Source of the DNA: Sulfitobacter sp. S223
GTDB taxonomy: Bacteria; Pseudomonadota; Alphaproteobacteria; Rhodobacterales; Rhodobacteraceae
NCBI RefSeq assembly: GCF_025143825.1
Contig: NZ_CP083560.1
Coordinates: 1,178,001 to 1,242,000, forward strand
Reading direction: 5' to 3'
DNA: 64,000 nucleotides
Numbering within the stretch: the first letter of the stretch is position 1; every line of letters starts with the position of its first letter. Shown piece after piece: positions 18,129-27,282 of the stretch. The notes below the pieces were generated by a model that saw only the letters and a list, made by a program, of their open reading frames with translations, made no database searches and was not told the DNA's origin. Both the position numbers and the translations under genes were made by a program.

Positions 18129-19475
18129 ATGGGTGGTCTTTTGCAGGAGCTGCGCGGCGGGCGCCTGATGGCGCGGGTGTTTCGCAGCACATCTTGGATT
18201 TTGCTGGGCTATGGCGGCAGTCAGGGGCTGCGGCTTGCCTCTAACCTGATCCTGACGCGGCTGCTGTTCCCAGAAGCTTTTGGTCTTATGGCGTTGATCA
18301 GTTTGGTCACGGTGGGGCTGATGCTGTTTTCGGACGTGGGCATTGCGCCTTCCATTGCACAAAGCAAGCGCGGCGATGATCCTGATTTCCTGAACACGGC
18401 GTGGAGCATCCAGGTGGTGCGTGGTGTGTGCCTTTGGGTGATCGCCACCGGTTTGGCCTATCCGTTTTCGGTTTTCTACGACGCGCCGGAGCTGGCAGTC
18501 TATTTGCCGGTTGCGGCGTTAGCTTTGCTTGTCAGCGGGTTCAATCCAACCCGGATCGAAACAGCGCACCGCCATCTGCTGATGGGACGGCTCACGGTTC
18601 TGGACCTGACATCCCAGTTGATCGGGTTGGTGGTGATGGTGGCGCTGGCGTGGTGGTGGCAATCGGTGTGGGCGCTGGTATTGGGCGGCGTGGTGTCGCC
18701 GCTGGCAAAGCTGGTGCTGACGTGGGTCTTTCTGCCCGGTCCTTCAAACCGTTTCCGCTGGGAATACGAAGCCGTCCGCGAGCTGGTGACATTTGGAAAA
18801 TGGATTTTCCTCAGCACGGCATTCTGGTTCTTCGCCAGTCAAGGGGATCGCGCGGTGCTGGGCAAGTTTCTGAGCCTTGAAAGCCTCGGCGTCTATAATA
18901 TCGCCTTCTTTCTTGCGAGCTTTGCGCTGCAACTGGGGATGGCGGTATCGGGCCGCGTCATGATTCCAGTCTACCGTGATGCCAAGCACGAAGCGGCCAA
19001 GATCGCCAAGCTGCGCGCGGGGCTAAGCGCGGTGACGCTGGGCCTGTTGCTGGTTATGGCATTCGCAGGGCCGGTGCTGGTCGGGTTTCTTTATGATGCG
19101 CGCTACACGCTGGCAGGTGCGATTGTGACATTGCTTGCTGTCGCGCAAATTCCGCAGGCTATCGGGATGAGCTATGATCAATCAGCACTTGCGGCTGGTG
19201 ATTCACGGCGGTTTTTTGTGGTGACGGCCGCACGGGCCGTTTTTCAGATCACGTGCCTGATTGTCGGAGTAAGCCTGTTTGGCTTGGTCGGGGCCATTGT
19301 GGGCATGGGGGTCGCGCACCTGCTGACACATCCGTTCGTCATCTGGTTGGCGCGCAAACATGACGCATGGGACATGCGCCATGACGTGATCTGCGCGCTG
19401 TGCGCAGGCGCGCTGGCCGTGATGGCACTTTGGGTGAATCGCGATGCCATTGCCGCACTCGCGGCTCTTACCTGA
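18129..19475 (+). CDS. Wzx-type oligosaccharide flippase
   Basis: The protein (up to 448 residues) is made of about 12 hydrophobic helices and matches the polysaccharide-synthesis/MOP flippase family (FRSTSWILLGYGG, LILTRLLFPEAFGLMALI, DVGIAPSIAQ). It would move lipid-linked oligosaccharides across the inner membrane in a Wzx/Wzy pathway. An internal ATG at 18168 (MARVFRST) may be the true start because homologues usually begin close to that point. It stands alone between the divergent GT4 gene and the convergent chain-length gene, whose stop is immediately adjacent. No Wzy polymerase was recognised in the window. Confidence 0.88.
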   Translation: MGGLLQELRGGRLMARVFRSTSWILLGYGGSQGLRLASNLILTRLLFPEAFGLMALISLVTVGLMLFSDVGIAPSIAQSKRGDDPDFLNTAWSIQVVRGVCLWVIATGLAYPFSVFYDAPELAVYLPVAALALLVSGFNPTRIETAHRHLLMGRLTVLDLTSQLIGLVVMVALAWWWQSVWALVLGGVVSPLAKLVLTWVFLPGPSNRFRWEYEAVRELVTFGKWIFLSTAFWFFASQGDRAVLGKFLSLESLGVYNIAFFLASFALQLGMAVSGRVMIPVYRDAKHEAAKIAKLRAGLSAVTLGLLLVMAFAGPVLVGFLYDARYTLAGAIVTLLAVAQIPQAIGMSYDQSALAAGDSRRFFVVTAARAVFQITCLIVGVSLFGLVGAIVGMGVAHLLTHPFVIWLARKHDAWDMRHDVICALCAGALAVMALWVNRDAIAALAALT

Positions 19476-20771
19476 TCAGGAGTGGCGCGCCATGCGCGCA
19501 GCACGCCCAGCCTTGCCAGCCGCGCGGCGCTTTTCACGCGCAAGGCGCCATTTCGAACTTTGGTACTTGGGGGCAAGTTCCGGAATTGACACTACTGGCA
19601 GGATACCGGTTTCACGCTCCATCTGGCGGGCTGAGCGGATTACCGGACGGCGCAGTTCCAGCAGCCAGGCAATTACAAAAGCCAGACCTGTTGCGCCCAT
19701 TGCGCCAACAATTGCGCGCTTTTTCTTGCTCATCGTGATAGGATAGTCTGGTACCTGCGCTTCTTCGATGGTGGTCAGGCGTTCGCCCTGCGCGCCGACT
19801 TCGAGGTTGAATCCGACCTGAGCGTCGTTGCGACGTGCTGCAATAGCTTCGAGTTGCGTGCGCAGCTGCTCCATGCGGCGGTCAAAGTCGGCCAATGTGC
19901 GCTGTGTTTCAGGAGATCCTTGGATGGTCGCGCGCAAGGCGGTGCGTCGCTGGTCAAGCAGGGTGCGCTGCTGCGTCAGGGTCTGGAGCTGAGTATCAAG
20001 CTCTCGTTCCTCCCTCTGAACTGTAGATGCGCGTGCCGTACGGTCGATCCGTGTGCGGGCCAATTGGGCGCTGATGATCTCGCGGTCGAGGTCAAGAATG
20101 GCCTCGTTAAGCTGGGCGACCTCGGAGAGGCGGAATTCGACACCACCTTCGATGGTCAGATCATTCGCGGTTCGGTAGGTCTCAAGCTCGGCTTCGAGGG
20201 CCGCAATATTGTCCAGAACAACCTTTTCCTGTTGCTGGAAAAAGGCAAGAGTTTGGGCGGTCTGCTCACGACGCTGGGCAGCCATGAGAGCGCGCGTCTG
20301 TTCGGCGAACTCATGGGCCACATCTCGGGCCAATTGGGCTTGCTCCATCTGGGCCGTTATGGTCAGGACGGAAATGGTGCCGTCGTCAGAAAACCCCTCA
20401 CGGGCCGCAGCAACGCCGTTGATTGTCACAGCCTGACGCAGCAGTTGGACTTTCTCGCTTGGTTTGAGCGCGGTCAGGTTTTCGTAGATGTTGAATTTGT
20501 CGATGATCTGCTGGAGGCTGACCCGAGCCATCAATTGCTGTTGGATCAGCTGCAACCGTCGCGCGGAAGAGCCTTCGACGGTGGACCGGGCAAGGTCGTC
20601 GTTGATTTTTGGCTGCTCTACCTGAATGACTTCGGATGACTGGTACAAATGAACATAGCTCATTGCCCAATAAAGCGACGCGAAACAGCCGGCGATGATG
20701 ACAAACGCAATCACGCCCAGCCTGCGCCGGGTCATGTCCAGGAAATCCTGCCATGTATAGATCGGACCCAT
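19476..20771 (-). CDS. Wzz/GNVR-type polysaccharide chain-length determinant
   Basis: The 431-residue protein has an N-terminal membrane helix (about 20-38, LGVIAFVIIAGCFASLYW), a long periplasmic part rich in heptad-like Gln/Glu/Leu coiled coil (about 150-330), and a second membrane helix near residue 355 (IVGAMGATGLAFVIAWLLE) followed by a basic cytoplasmic tail. This is the polysaccharide co-polymerase plan. It sets chain length for Wzy-dependent polymers and normally works with a BY-kinase or similar ATPase, here encoded just upstream. RBS GAGG precedes the ATG. It is the third gene of the leftward operon starting at 22667. Confidence 0.9.
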   Translation of the reverse strand: MGPIYTWQDFLDMTRRRLGVIAFVIIAGCFASLYWAMSYVHLYQSSEVIQVEQPKINDDLARSTVEGSSARRLQLIQQQLMARVSLQQIIDKFNIYENLTALKPSEKVQLLRQAVTINGVAAAREGFSDDGTISVLTITAQMEQAQLARDVAHEFAEQTRALMAAQRREQTAQTLAFFQQQEKVVLDNIAALEAELETYRTANDLTIEGGVEFRLSEVAQLNEAILDLDREIISAQLARTRIDRTARASTVQREERELDTQLQTLTQQRTLLDQRRTALRATIQGSPETQRTLADFDRRMEQLRTQLEAIAARRNDAQVGFNLEVGAQGERLTTIEEAQVPDYPITMSKKKRAIVGAMGATGLAFVIAWLLELRRPVIRSARQMERETGILPVVSIPELAPKYQSSKWRLAREKRRAAGKAGRAARMARHS

Positions 20772-20918
20772 TTGTGCCTCGCTCGAACCTGTCTTTATGT
20801 CCGTTTTAAACTGGACGTGCCGCCTCGCTTGGGGGCGGCGTTATCGTCGTAATAGAAATAGACTTGGGCCATTATATGACCTTATTCAAGTCGTGCGATG
20901 TGCCTTGCGGCCGATGGG

Positions 20919-21887
20919 TCAGAAGCGTTCGATGCTGGATGCACGGGCGCGGTTCAGGATAACGCCCAGCAGTGGAACCTGACCGTCCAGGATGCGTTCG
21001 CATTCGGCCAGATGTTTGGCCATCGTCTGTGTGCCATCAGATACCAGCAGCACGCCGTCCAGCTGGGGCAGGAACGCGGCTGTGTCATCAAAGGACAGCA
21101 GCGGCGGCATGTCATAGAGCACGATGTCAGGGCGCAGTGCCGCGCGCATTTCGGCAAGGCTGGCAGCGGTTGCAGGGTCTTGCATGATTTCGGACGCATC
21201 CCTGTGAGTCTCATCCGTAAGCCCCACTGCAAGTGTATCGCTTACGCGTAGTATGTAATCGCTGATTGCAACGTCACCTGCCAGAAAGTCGCGCAAATCC
21301 CCTGTCAGGCTTGCGTCCATATCCAATGCTTTGGCCAGACCAGGATTACGCATGTTGAAATCCATCAAGACTGTGCGCGAAGATGGCACGCGCGACAGGC
21401 TTGCAGCAAGATTGGCAGCCGTGAATGTATTGCCGCACCCCGCTGTTGGAGAGGCCACTGCGATATTGGTCCAGCCGTTCTGTTTTGCCGTTTGGCGCAA
21501 ACGGGTCCGCAAAAGATCAAACGCCCGCGATACTTCTGTCTCGCGGAAGTCTTCGGCGGCTTGGCTGCCATCCAGAATATGCTGGTCTGTGCCGGGCTCT
21601 TGCAGGTGCAGCAGGTCCCACAAATCGCGCGGCGCTGCGGCGGGTACCGTTAATTGTGGCACATAGGGCGTGGTCAAGGCCTCAACTGTATCGTTATCGA
21701 GTATCAGATCCGATTCTTTACCAGTTTGCCGTTGCTCATTTTCAAAGCGGCGCGGACGCGTGAAATTACCCTCGGCAGGCACCATAAGGTCGCTGCGCAC
21801 CGCCCCCCCGTTTGCGGGCAAAGAGGAAAAACTATCCTTCATGGCATCAGGCTTTCGGGGTTTGGTCATACGGCTGCTATAGCCCAT
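20919..21887 (-). CDS. CpsD/CapB-like ATPase of exopolysaccharide assembly, P-loop lysine absent
   Basis: This 322-residue protein has the BY-kinase/MinD-like fold: a variable N-terminal 125 residues, a Walker A region written SPTAGCGNTFTAANLA, a Walker A' VLMDFNMRNPG and a Walker B IVLYDMPPLL. The invariant P-loop Lys is replaced by Asn (residue 153, codon AAT at 21429-21431). The C-terminus ends SSIERF without the Tyr cluster that BY-kinases autophosphorylate. By context it partners the chain-length protein downstream. It may bind nucleotide weakly or act as a scaffold. It lies between the sugar-transferase and Wzz-like genes in one operon. Other Met codons at residues 7 and 16 could be the start. 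Confidence 0.85.
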   Translation of the reverse strand: MGYSSRMTKPRKPDAMKDSFSSLPANGGAVRSDLMVPAEGNFTRPRRFENEQRQTGKESDLILDNDTVEALTTPYVPQLTVPAAAPRDLWDLLHLQEPGTDQHILDGSQAAEDFRETEVSRAFDLLRTRLRQTAKQNGWTNIAVASPTAGCGNTFTAANLAASLSRVPSSRTVLMDFNMRNPGLAKALDMDASLTGDLRDFLAGDVAISDYILRVSDTLAVGLTDETHRDASEIMQDPATAASLAEMRAALRPDIVLYDMPPLLSFDDTAAFLPQLDGVLLVSDGTQTMAKHLAECERILDGQVPLLGVILNRARASSIERF

Positions 21888-21920
21888 GAGGGGATGGGAT
21901 TCAAAGAAGCTGCTTGCTGC

Positions 21921-22667
21921 CTAGTGGCCGGTTCTGCGCAGCATGACACCGACTGTTTTAAAGATGATCTTGATGTCACCGAAGATTGAAAGCGAGCGGT
22001 TGTAAGTCGCATCGACTTCGTTGCGAAATGAAAAGCGGTTTTCGTTGCGAGCAGAAATTTGCCACAGGCCGGTGATGCCGGGGCGCAGGGCGTAATAGTG
22101 CTCCGGGTTGCCATACATCGGCAATTGTTCAGGCATCATCGGACGGGGGCCAATCAGGCTCATGTCGCCGGTCAACACATTCCAAAGCTGTGGTAGCTCA
22201 TCCAGCGAAGTCGAACGCAGCAAGGCACCCACGGGTGTCACGCGCGGGTCATTGATCAACTTTTGCTTTTCATCCCATTCGCGGCGCATCTTGGGATCGG
22301 ATGCCAGATATTGTTCAAGAACGGCGTCGGCATCGCGTACCATTGTGCGCAGTTTAAGAATGGAAAACGCTTTTCCGTTCCGGCCAAGCCGTTGCTGACG
22401 GTAAAAGGGGTTTCCCCCTTCAAGCCAAAGCGCGATCGCGCATATCAGAGTGATCGGGATGAAAAACGGCAAACTTAGAAGCACCAAAAGCGTCTCAAAC
22501 AGACGTTTGCCAACAACACGGTAGGCGGACCGCGGCATAGCCTCGGGCGTGGGACGGAAAAGGGGCGTGGGGGCTTGTAGCACAGCGATGCGTGCATTCA
22601 TCTCGCCGCTTGTTGCGGCAAGATTGGACATGCCGTAACCGGGCTGATCAAGGTTAAATCTCTTCAT
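21921..22667 (-). CDS. Polyprenyl-phosphate sugar phosphotransferase, ExoY-like
   Basis: The enzyme transfers a sugar-1-phosphate from a nucleotide sugar to undecaprenyl phosphate, the first step of repeat-unit synthesis. The 248-residue protein has one membrane segment (about 60-85), then the family signatures GNPFYRQQRLGRNGK, FSILKLRTM, TSLDELPQLWNVL, MSLIGPRP and RPGITGLWQ. The size fits the short ExoY/WbaP C-terminal form with a single membrane helix. It heads the leftward operon with the CpsD-like and Wzz-like genes. A G-rich ribosome binding site sits about 7 bases before the ATG. Confidence 0.95.
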   Translation of the reverse strand: MKRFNLDQPGYGMSNLAATSGEMNARIAVLQAPTPLFRPTPEAMPRSAYRVVGKRLFETLLVLLSLPFFIPITLICAIALWLEGGNPFYRQQRLGRNGKAFSILKLRTMVRDADAVLEQYLASDPKMRREWDEKQKLINDPRVTPVGALLRSTSLDELPQLWNVLTGDMSLIGPRPMMPEQLPMYGNPEHYYALRPGITGLWQISARNENRFSFRNEVDATYNRSLSIFGDIKIIFKTVGVMLRRTGH

Positions 22668-22998
22668 CGTACAACCCCCCCAGGGTCATTTGGTCTTCTT
22701 GCAGGCACGGCCCGCTTTTTTCCGCATTGGCAGATACGGCATTGCCGGATTGGTCGCATTCGTCTTCACGGACACCGGCGCGCCCGAGTTTCAGCTATTC
22801 TCTTTTTATTTGAATGGCGCTGCCCATTCTAAGGCGCACATATGCCAGACGTCTGACACTTACATAACAGATTTTCGCCACAATTCAGGGGGAATTTTCG
22901 AAACAAATTGTTTCTTGTGAGCGATATGAAGAAAGTCTACGCCATCAGTGACCGCTGATGGAGGTCTGTTTTAGAAGCATTTTTTAACTGGGGGAATG
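22668..22998. other. Intergenic region upstream of the ExoY-like operon
   Basis: This stretch of 331 bases holds no gene I can support. A plus-strand frame here has no family features and poor codon use. It must contain the promoter of the leftward sugar-transferase operon. The only structure I see is an inverted repeat at 22942-22961. Confidence 0.6.
22942..22961. repeat. Inverted repeat, 7-bp arms with 6-base loop
   Basis: CCATCAG and CTGATGG flank a six-base loop. There is no T-run directly after it, so a terminator is unlikely. It lies between tRNA-Glu and the sugar-transferase gene and could be an operator or chance. Confidence 0.4.
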
Positions 22999-23073
22999 TG
23001 GCAGCCCGTAGGGGAGTCGAACCCCTCTTTTCAGGTTGAAAACCTGACGTCCTAACCGATAGACGAACGGGCC
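22999..23073 (-). tRNA. tRNA-Glu (UUC)
   Basis: On the minus strand the 75 bases fold as a tRNA: acceptor GGCCCGT pairing with ACGGGCT, a D arm around CGTCTATCGGTTAGGACG, anticodon stem CAGGT/ACCTG with the loop reading TTC in the anticodon, and a T arm AGGGG-TTCGACT-CCCCT. CCA is encoded at the 3' end. It stands alone between the exopolysaccharide operon and recJ. Confidence 0.97.
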
Positions 23074-23153
23074 ACACTTAGTGAGCGCTTCTCTAAGCAA
23101 TCCCCTTGAGGGGCGCAAGTCGAAAAAACCGAGTTGCGACGTTTTTTTTCGGC

Positions 23154-24905
23154 TTAGGCGCGGGCTGCGTCTTCCAGCCTTAATTGCACGGTCTGCCGAC
23201 CCTGCCACGTATTGATGTCCAGTCGCCCTGCGAGGTGGAAATGTGCGCCGCCATGCGCCTCAAGCGCGGGGCCAATGGCCGAATCGTACGCGCCAAAGCA
23301 GATTGCATCCAGCCGTGCGCCATGACCGTCGCCAAAGCTGAGCTTGAGGTGGCTTTCGCCCACGCGGCGGGCCGAGAATATGCGCATATCTGCAAAAACA
23401 TATCTTGGGGCAGGGGAGCCTGCACCAAATGGCCCTGCCGATTCGACTGCCTCAGTCAGCTCAACGCTGGCACCACCGGGCATAAGCAGCCCCTCTAGCC
23501 GCAAATCGGAAGGTCCACGCAGGTGCGCGCCTTGTTTCTCCAACAGCGCCGAAAGCTGGGCCATCGCGTCTTCGACGTTCTCCTCGGCCACAGTGAGGCC
23601 CGCTGCCATCTTGTGCCCGCCGCCTTTAAGTAAAACGCCCTGCATCGCCAGTTTCTGAATGCAGGCCCCCAGATCGACACCGCTGACGGAGCGGCCTGAT
23701 CCTTTGCCGATTCCCTCATCAAGTCCGATTACCACTGCGGGACGCCCTGTGGCCTCCTTGAGGCGCGAGGCGACGATGCCGACCACGCCGGGGTGCCAGC
23801 CAGCGCCAGCGGCCCATACCAGCGCGCCGTCGGTGCCACGCTCCTCCGCTTGTGCCAGCGCTGCGGCGCGTACGGCTGTCTCCACTTCACGGCGTTCAGT
23901 GTTGAGCACATCAAGCCGTTCAGACAGGGCTGCGGCCTCATGCGGGTCTTCGGTGGCCAGCAGGCGGGCACCCAGATCGGCTTTGCCGACACGGCCACCT
24001 GCATTGATGCGCGGTCCCAGCATAAAACCAAGGTGATAGGCGGCAGGCGTCGTGTCCATTCGTGCAACATCAGCTAGCGCTGCAAGACCAATACGGTCCC
24101 GCCGTGCCATAACCTTTAGACCTTGTCGGACAAAGGCGCGATTCACACCGATTAGCGGCGCCACATCCGCTACGGTCGCCAATGCGACTAGATCAAGAAG
24201 AGACATTAGATCGGGGCCTTTGACCTGCGCCTCGCGCAATTGGCGTCCCGCCTCCACCAACATCAAAAAGACGACAGCTGCAGCACAAAGGTGGGCCAGC
24301 TCTCCGTCTTCATCTTGCCGGTTGGGGTTCACCACGGCCAGACAGTCAGGCAGGGTTTCCCCGCCCAAGTGGTGGTCCAGCACGATCACATCCGCGCCTT
24401 TAGCTGCTGCGATGGGACCGTGGGAAAGCGTGCCACAATCCACACAAACGATCAGGTCATGACGGGCTGCAAGATCGGCCATCGCTTCGTCATTGGGGCC
24501 ATAGCCTTCATCAATGCGGTCAGGGACATAAAGCGTTGCCTCGCGGCCCATCTGGCGCAACCAGATCAGCAACAGAGCGGCAGAGCTTCCTCCATCCACG
24601 TCATAGTCGGCAAATATCGCAATGCGCTGTCGTGTTTTGACCGCAGCAAGAAAGCGTGCGGCGGCTTTTTCCATATCACGCAAGGAACGCGGATCGGGAA
24701 GGAGATCGCGCAGGGCAGGGGCGAGGTATGCCTCGGCACCTGCGGCATCGACGCCGCGCCGTGCCAGTACCGCACAGACAGCCATCGGCAGGCCTGTTTG
24801 TTGGTGCAAGGCTTCGGACGCGCGTGTTGTTTCGCCCCCGGGACCGACCCAGCGCCGCCCAGTCAAAGAGGTTTCTACCCCCAGAAATGCTGCAGCTTGG
24901 TCCAC
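23154..24905 (-). CDS. recJ: Single-stranded-DNA-specific 5'-3' exonuclease RecJ
   Basis: RecJ degrades single-stranded DNA 5' to 3' in recombination and mismatch repair. The 583-residue protein has the DHH-phosphoesterase motifs: DYDVDG at 100-105, VDCG near 155, DHH at 177-179, and the DHHA1 motif GGHKMAAG near residue 430. A C-terminal OB-like domain follows. Length fits the family. The start is GTG at 24905 with AAGGA about 8 bases upstream. It lies 30 bases after hom on the same strand and is probably co-transcribed with it. Confidence 0.96.
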   Translation of the reverse strand: MDQAAAFLGVETSLTGRRWVGPGGETTRASEALHQQTGLPMAVCAVLARRGVDAAGAEAYLAPALRDLLPDPRSLRDMEKAAARFLAAVKTRQRIAIFADYDVDGGSSAALLLIWLRQMGREATLYVPDRIDEGYGPNDEAMADLAARHDLIVCVDCGTLSHGPIAAAKGADVIVLDHHLGGETLPDCLAVVNPNRQDEDGELAHLCAAAVVFLMLVEAGRQLREAQVKGPDLMSLLDLVALATVADVAPLIGVNRAFVRQGLKVMARRDRIGLAALADVARMDTTPAAYHLGFMLGPRINAGGRVGKADLGARLLATEDPHEAAALSERLDVLNTERREVETAVRAAALAQAEERGTDGALVWAAGAGWHPGVVGIVASRLKEATGRPAVVIGLDEGIGKGSGRSVSGVDLGACIQKLAMQGVLLKGGGHKMAAGLTVAEENVEDAMAQLSALLEKQGAHLRGPSDLRLEGLLMPGGASVELTEAVESAGPFGAGSPAPRYVFADMRIFSARRVGESHLKLSFGDGHGARLDAICFGAYDSAIGPALEAHGGAHFHLAGRLDINTWQGRQTVQLRLEDAARA

Positions 24906-24935
24906 TGGTCTATTCCTTATTGTTGGGGCGTCGAA

Positions 24936-26222
24936 TCAGACTTCCTCAATCCGCAGAGCCACCGGATCACCGGCAACCACAGACGTATCGCCGAACGCGG
25001 CCAGAGCGTGATCAATATCGCGGCGTGTTGTCTTATGCGTCACGATCAAGACCGGCGCACAATTGTCCACATGACCATACTGGCGCATCCGGTCGATGGA
25101 CACGCCTGCTTCGCCCAGAACGGCCGCGACCTTTGCCAATGCCCCCGGTTTATCCTTCAGAGCCATGCGCAGATAATAGGCGGCCGGTCGCTGGCTGAGC
25201 GCTGGTTTTGCCGCTTCGAGCGTTTTTGCCGGCTGTCCAAATACAGCGCCACGGTACCCACGTGCGATATCGCAAATGTCGGATAGAACAGCGCTTGCGG
25301 TTGGACCTGCGCCCGCGCCAGCACCGCGCAGCACGATCTGACCTACAGCATCGCCTTCCAGCACAATCATGTTCGTGCCACCCTGCAGTTGCCCAAGCGG
25401 CGAGCTGTCAGGCACAAGGCACGGCTGCATCCGTTGCTCCAGCCCGCGGCCGGTCATCTGCGCCACGCCAAGCAGCTTGATCTTATAGCCCATGTCGGCA
25501 GCGGCACGGATATCCTCGATTGAGACGCGCTCGATCCCTTCAAGCTCGATCCCGGCGAAATTGACCTGCGTGCCGAAGGCGAGAGAGGACAGAATCGCAA
25601 GCTTATGTGCTGCATCGATGCCGCCCACGTCCAGTTGTGGATCTGCCTCCAGATAGCCAAGGCCATCGGCTTCGGCAAAAACATCGGCATAGGGCAGGCC
25701 TGCGTCTTCCATACGTGTCAGGATATAATTGCACGAGCCGTTCATCACACCCATCACGCGGGTAATTTCATTACCTGCAAGGCCTTCTCCCAGTGCTTTG
25801 ATAACCGGAATGCCGCCTGCCACGGCGGCCTCGTATTTGATGACGCAGCCTTTGGCCTCGGCGTTTTCGGCCAGCGTCTGGCCGTACATGGCCAGCATCG
25901 CCTTATTGGCGGTGACCACATCTTTGCCCAAGGCCAGCGCCGCTTCGGTTGCGTCTTTTGCGGGCCCGTCTTCGCCGCCCATCAATTCCACGAACACATC
26001 AACATCGTCGCGTTTGGCAAGGGCGACCGGATCGTCCTCCCATGCGTAAGACGACAGATTTACACCGCGGTCTTTGGATTTGCTGCGCGCCGAAACGGCC
26101 GAGATTTCGACGGCGCGGCCTGTTCGCGCCTCAATCAACGCAGCCTGTTTGCGCAGGATGCCGACAACGCCAGCACCAACCGTACCCAAACCCGCAATCC
26201 CGAGGCGAAGAGGTTGTGACAT
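24936..26222 (-). CDS. hom: Homoserine dehydrogenase
   Basis: This enzyme reduces aspartate semialdehyde to homoserine in threonine and methionine synthesis. The 428-residue protein has the Rossmann motif GIAGLGTVGAGVVG near residue 8, KDVVTANKAMLA, the homoserine dehydrogenase signature in EADGLGYLEADPQLDVGG, and a C-terminal ACT domain (about 350-428, KDKPGALAKVAAVLGEAG) that usually gives feedback control by threonine. The frame is open further upstream, but AAAGGAAG 9 bases before the ATG at 26222 and the family N-terminus fix the start. Confidence 0.97.
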   Translation of the reverse strand: MSQPLRLGIAGLGTVGAGVVGILRKQAALIEARTGRAVEISAVSARSKSKDRGVNLSSYAWEDDPVALAKRDDVDVFVELMGGEDGPAKDATEAALALGKDVVTANKAMLAMYGQTLAENAEAKGCVIKYEAAVAGGIPVIKALGEGLAGNEITRVMGVMNGSCNYILTRMEDAGLPYADVFAEADGLGYLEADPQLDVGGIDAAHKLAILSSLAFGTQVNFAGIELEGIERVSIEDIRAAADMGYKIKLLGVAQMTGRGLEQRMQPCLVPDSSPLGQLQGGTNMIVLEGDAVGQIVLRGAGAGAGPTASAVLSDICDIARGYRGAVFGQPAKTLEAAKPALSQRPAAYYLRMALKDKPGALAKVAAVLGEAGVSIDRMRQYGHVDNCAPVLIVTHKTTRRDIDHALAAFGDTSVVAGDPVALRIEEV

Positions 26223-26299
26223 GTAGGTGCTTCCTTTGATGACTGAGCTTTGCGTCGATGTAGCCCTTTCATCGCTGCCGTGCAACGGAGCAGGAAGTC

Positions 26300-26596
26300 T
26301 TAATGGAGCCCTTTTGCAAGACGCTGCCTTTCGGCGCCGCTCAGCACCGATCCGCGCAAGCGTGCTGCTCGGGCTTTCAACGCGGCGACCCGTGCATTCA
26401 TCGTGGCTGTCGCTTGAACGGGTTCGACACCCGTTGCCTCGGCAGATGCCAGAACAGGACCCATTGGTACCAGCGTAGGATAGTCCGCCGCCTCCAGAGC
26501 GGGGGTGATCGTCCGGTCCAGTGCCGGGAATTGCGTACAAGCACCCAAAAGGCTCAATCCGGCGCAAAGCACCGCAGGGAAAAACGCGCGTGTCAT
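26300..26596 (-). CDS. Small lipoprotein of unknown function
   Basis: The 98-residue product has a signal peptide ending in a lipobox, LLGAC, with Cys at residue 20, so it is probably lipidated and held in the envelope. The rest is Ala-rich with a short possible helix (ATMNARVAALKARAARLRG). I do not recognise a family. It lies 77 bases upstream of hom on the same strand. Confidence 0.65.
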   Translation of the reverse strand: MTRAFFPAVLCAGLSLLGACTQFPALDRTITPALEAADYPTLVPMGPVLASAEATGVEPVQATATMNARVAALKARAARLRGSVLSGAERQRLAKGLH

Positions 26597-26670
26597 ACTG
26601 TACGGTGTGCACCAGAGCGCGGCTATCTTGCAAGTGTCTTGCTGTGGTGCGGCGCAAAGGGTTTACTTTT

Positions 26671-26684
26671 TGAACAGACGTTCA
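26671..26684. promoter_or_regulatory. Palindrome upstream of the TetR gene, candidate operator
   Basis: TGAAC-AGAC-GTTCA is a perfect inverted repeat with a 4-base centre that ends 12 bases before the TetR-type start. Autoregulatory TetR operators commonly lie in this position. Binding is inferred from symmetry and location only. Confidence 0.5.
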
Positions 26685-26696
26685 GATAATTAACTC

Positions 26697-27278
26697 ATGG
26701 CACGCACCGCAGGATCACACTCAGATATCACCGGCCCCCGCGTCCGTGAGGCCGCGCTAAAGCTGTTTGCAGCAGGCGGGTATGCGGCGGTATCTATGCG
26801 GGCCATTGCCGCCGAGGTGGGGGTGCAGGCGGGCGCGCTATACAATTACACGCCCGACAAACAGACGCTCTTGTTCGATTTGATGGAAAGCCACATGACA
26901 GAGCTTTTGTCGGCGGTGAAAGATGATCCGACCCAGCCAGCTGACGCGCGTCTAAAAGCATTCGTCGCGTTCCACATTCGCTTTCACCACGCGCGCCCTG
27001 ATGCGGTTTTCATCGCCTATATGGAGCTGCGCAACCTGACCCCTGAAAACTTTGCCCACATAGAGGGCTTGCGGCGCACTTATGAAGACGGGCTTGAGCA
27101 GATATTGCGCGACGGGGTGGCAAGCGGCGTTTTCAATGTAAGTGATACCAAAATCGCAACGCTTGCGATCATCGCTATGCTGACCGGTGTCAACACCTGG
27201 TTCCGCAGCGGGGGGCGTCTGTCTTTGGACCAGATCACCGCGCAGTATTCTGAGATGGTCCACCGCGCGGTAACATAA
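26697..27278 (+). CDS. TetR family transcriptional regulator
   Basis: The 193-residue protein has the N-terminal TetR helix-turn-helix (REAALKLFAAGGYAAVSMRA, then EVGVQAGALYNYTPDKQTLL) and an all-helical C-terminal ligand domain similar to those of fatty-acid or acyl-CoA responsive members. It starts at ATG 26697 just after a palindrome that may be its own operator. Divergent to the hom-side lipoprotein gene and convergent with pirin, it gives no firm hint of target genes. Confidence 0.93.
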   Translation: MARTAGSHSDITGPRVREAALKLFAAGGYAAVSMRAIAAEVGVQAGALYNYTPDKQTLLFDLMESHMTELLSAVKDDPTQPADARLKAFVAFHIRFHHARPDAVFIAYMELRNLTPENFAHIEGLRRTYEDGLEQILRDGVASGVFNVSDTKIATLAIIAMLTGVNTWFRSGGRLSLDQITAQYSEMVHRAVT

Positions 27279-27282
27279 TTGG

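Noticed and set aside
22690..22920. 76-codon frame upstream of the ExoY-like gene
   Set aside because: Poor codon bias, no ribosome binding site, no family; lies in an expected promoter region.
22999..23073. tRNA-Glu as integration site of a mobile element
   Set aside because: No integrase, no duplicated tRNA end and no boundary in gene content that would mark an island end.
24240..25286. 348-codon plus-strand frame across recJ and hom
   Set aside because: Spans the gap between two well supported minus-strand genes and shows no recognisable motif.
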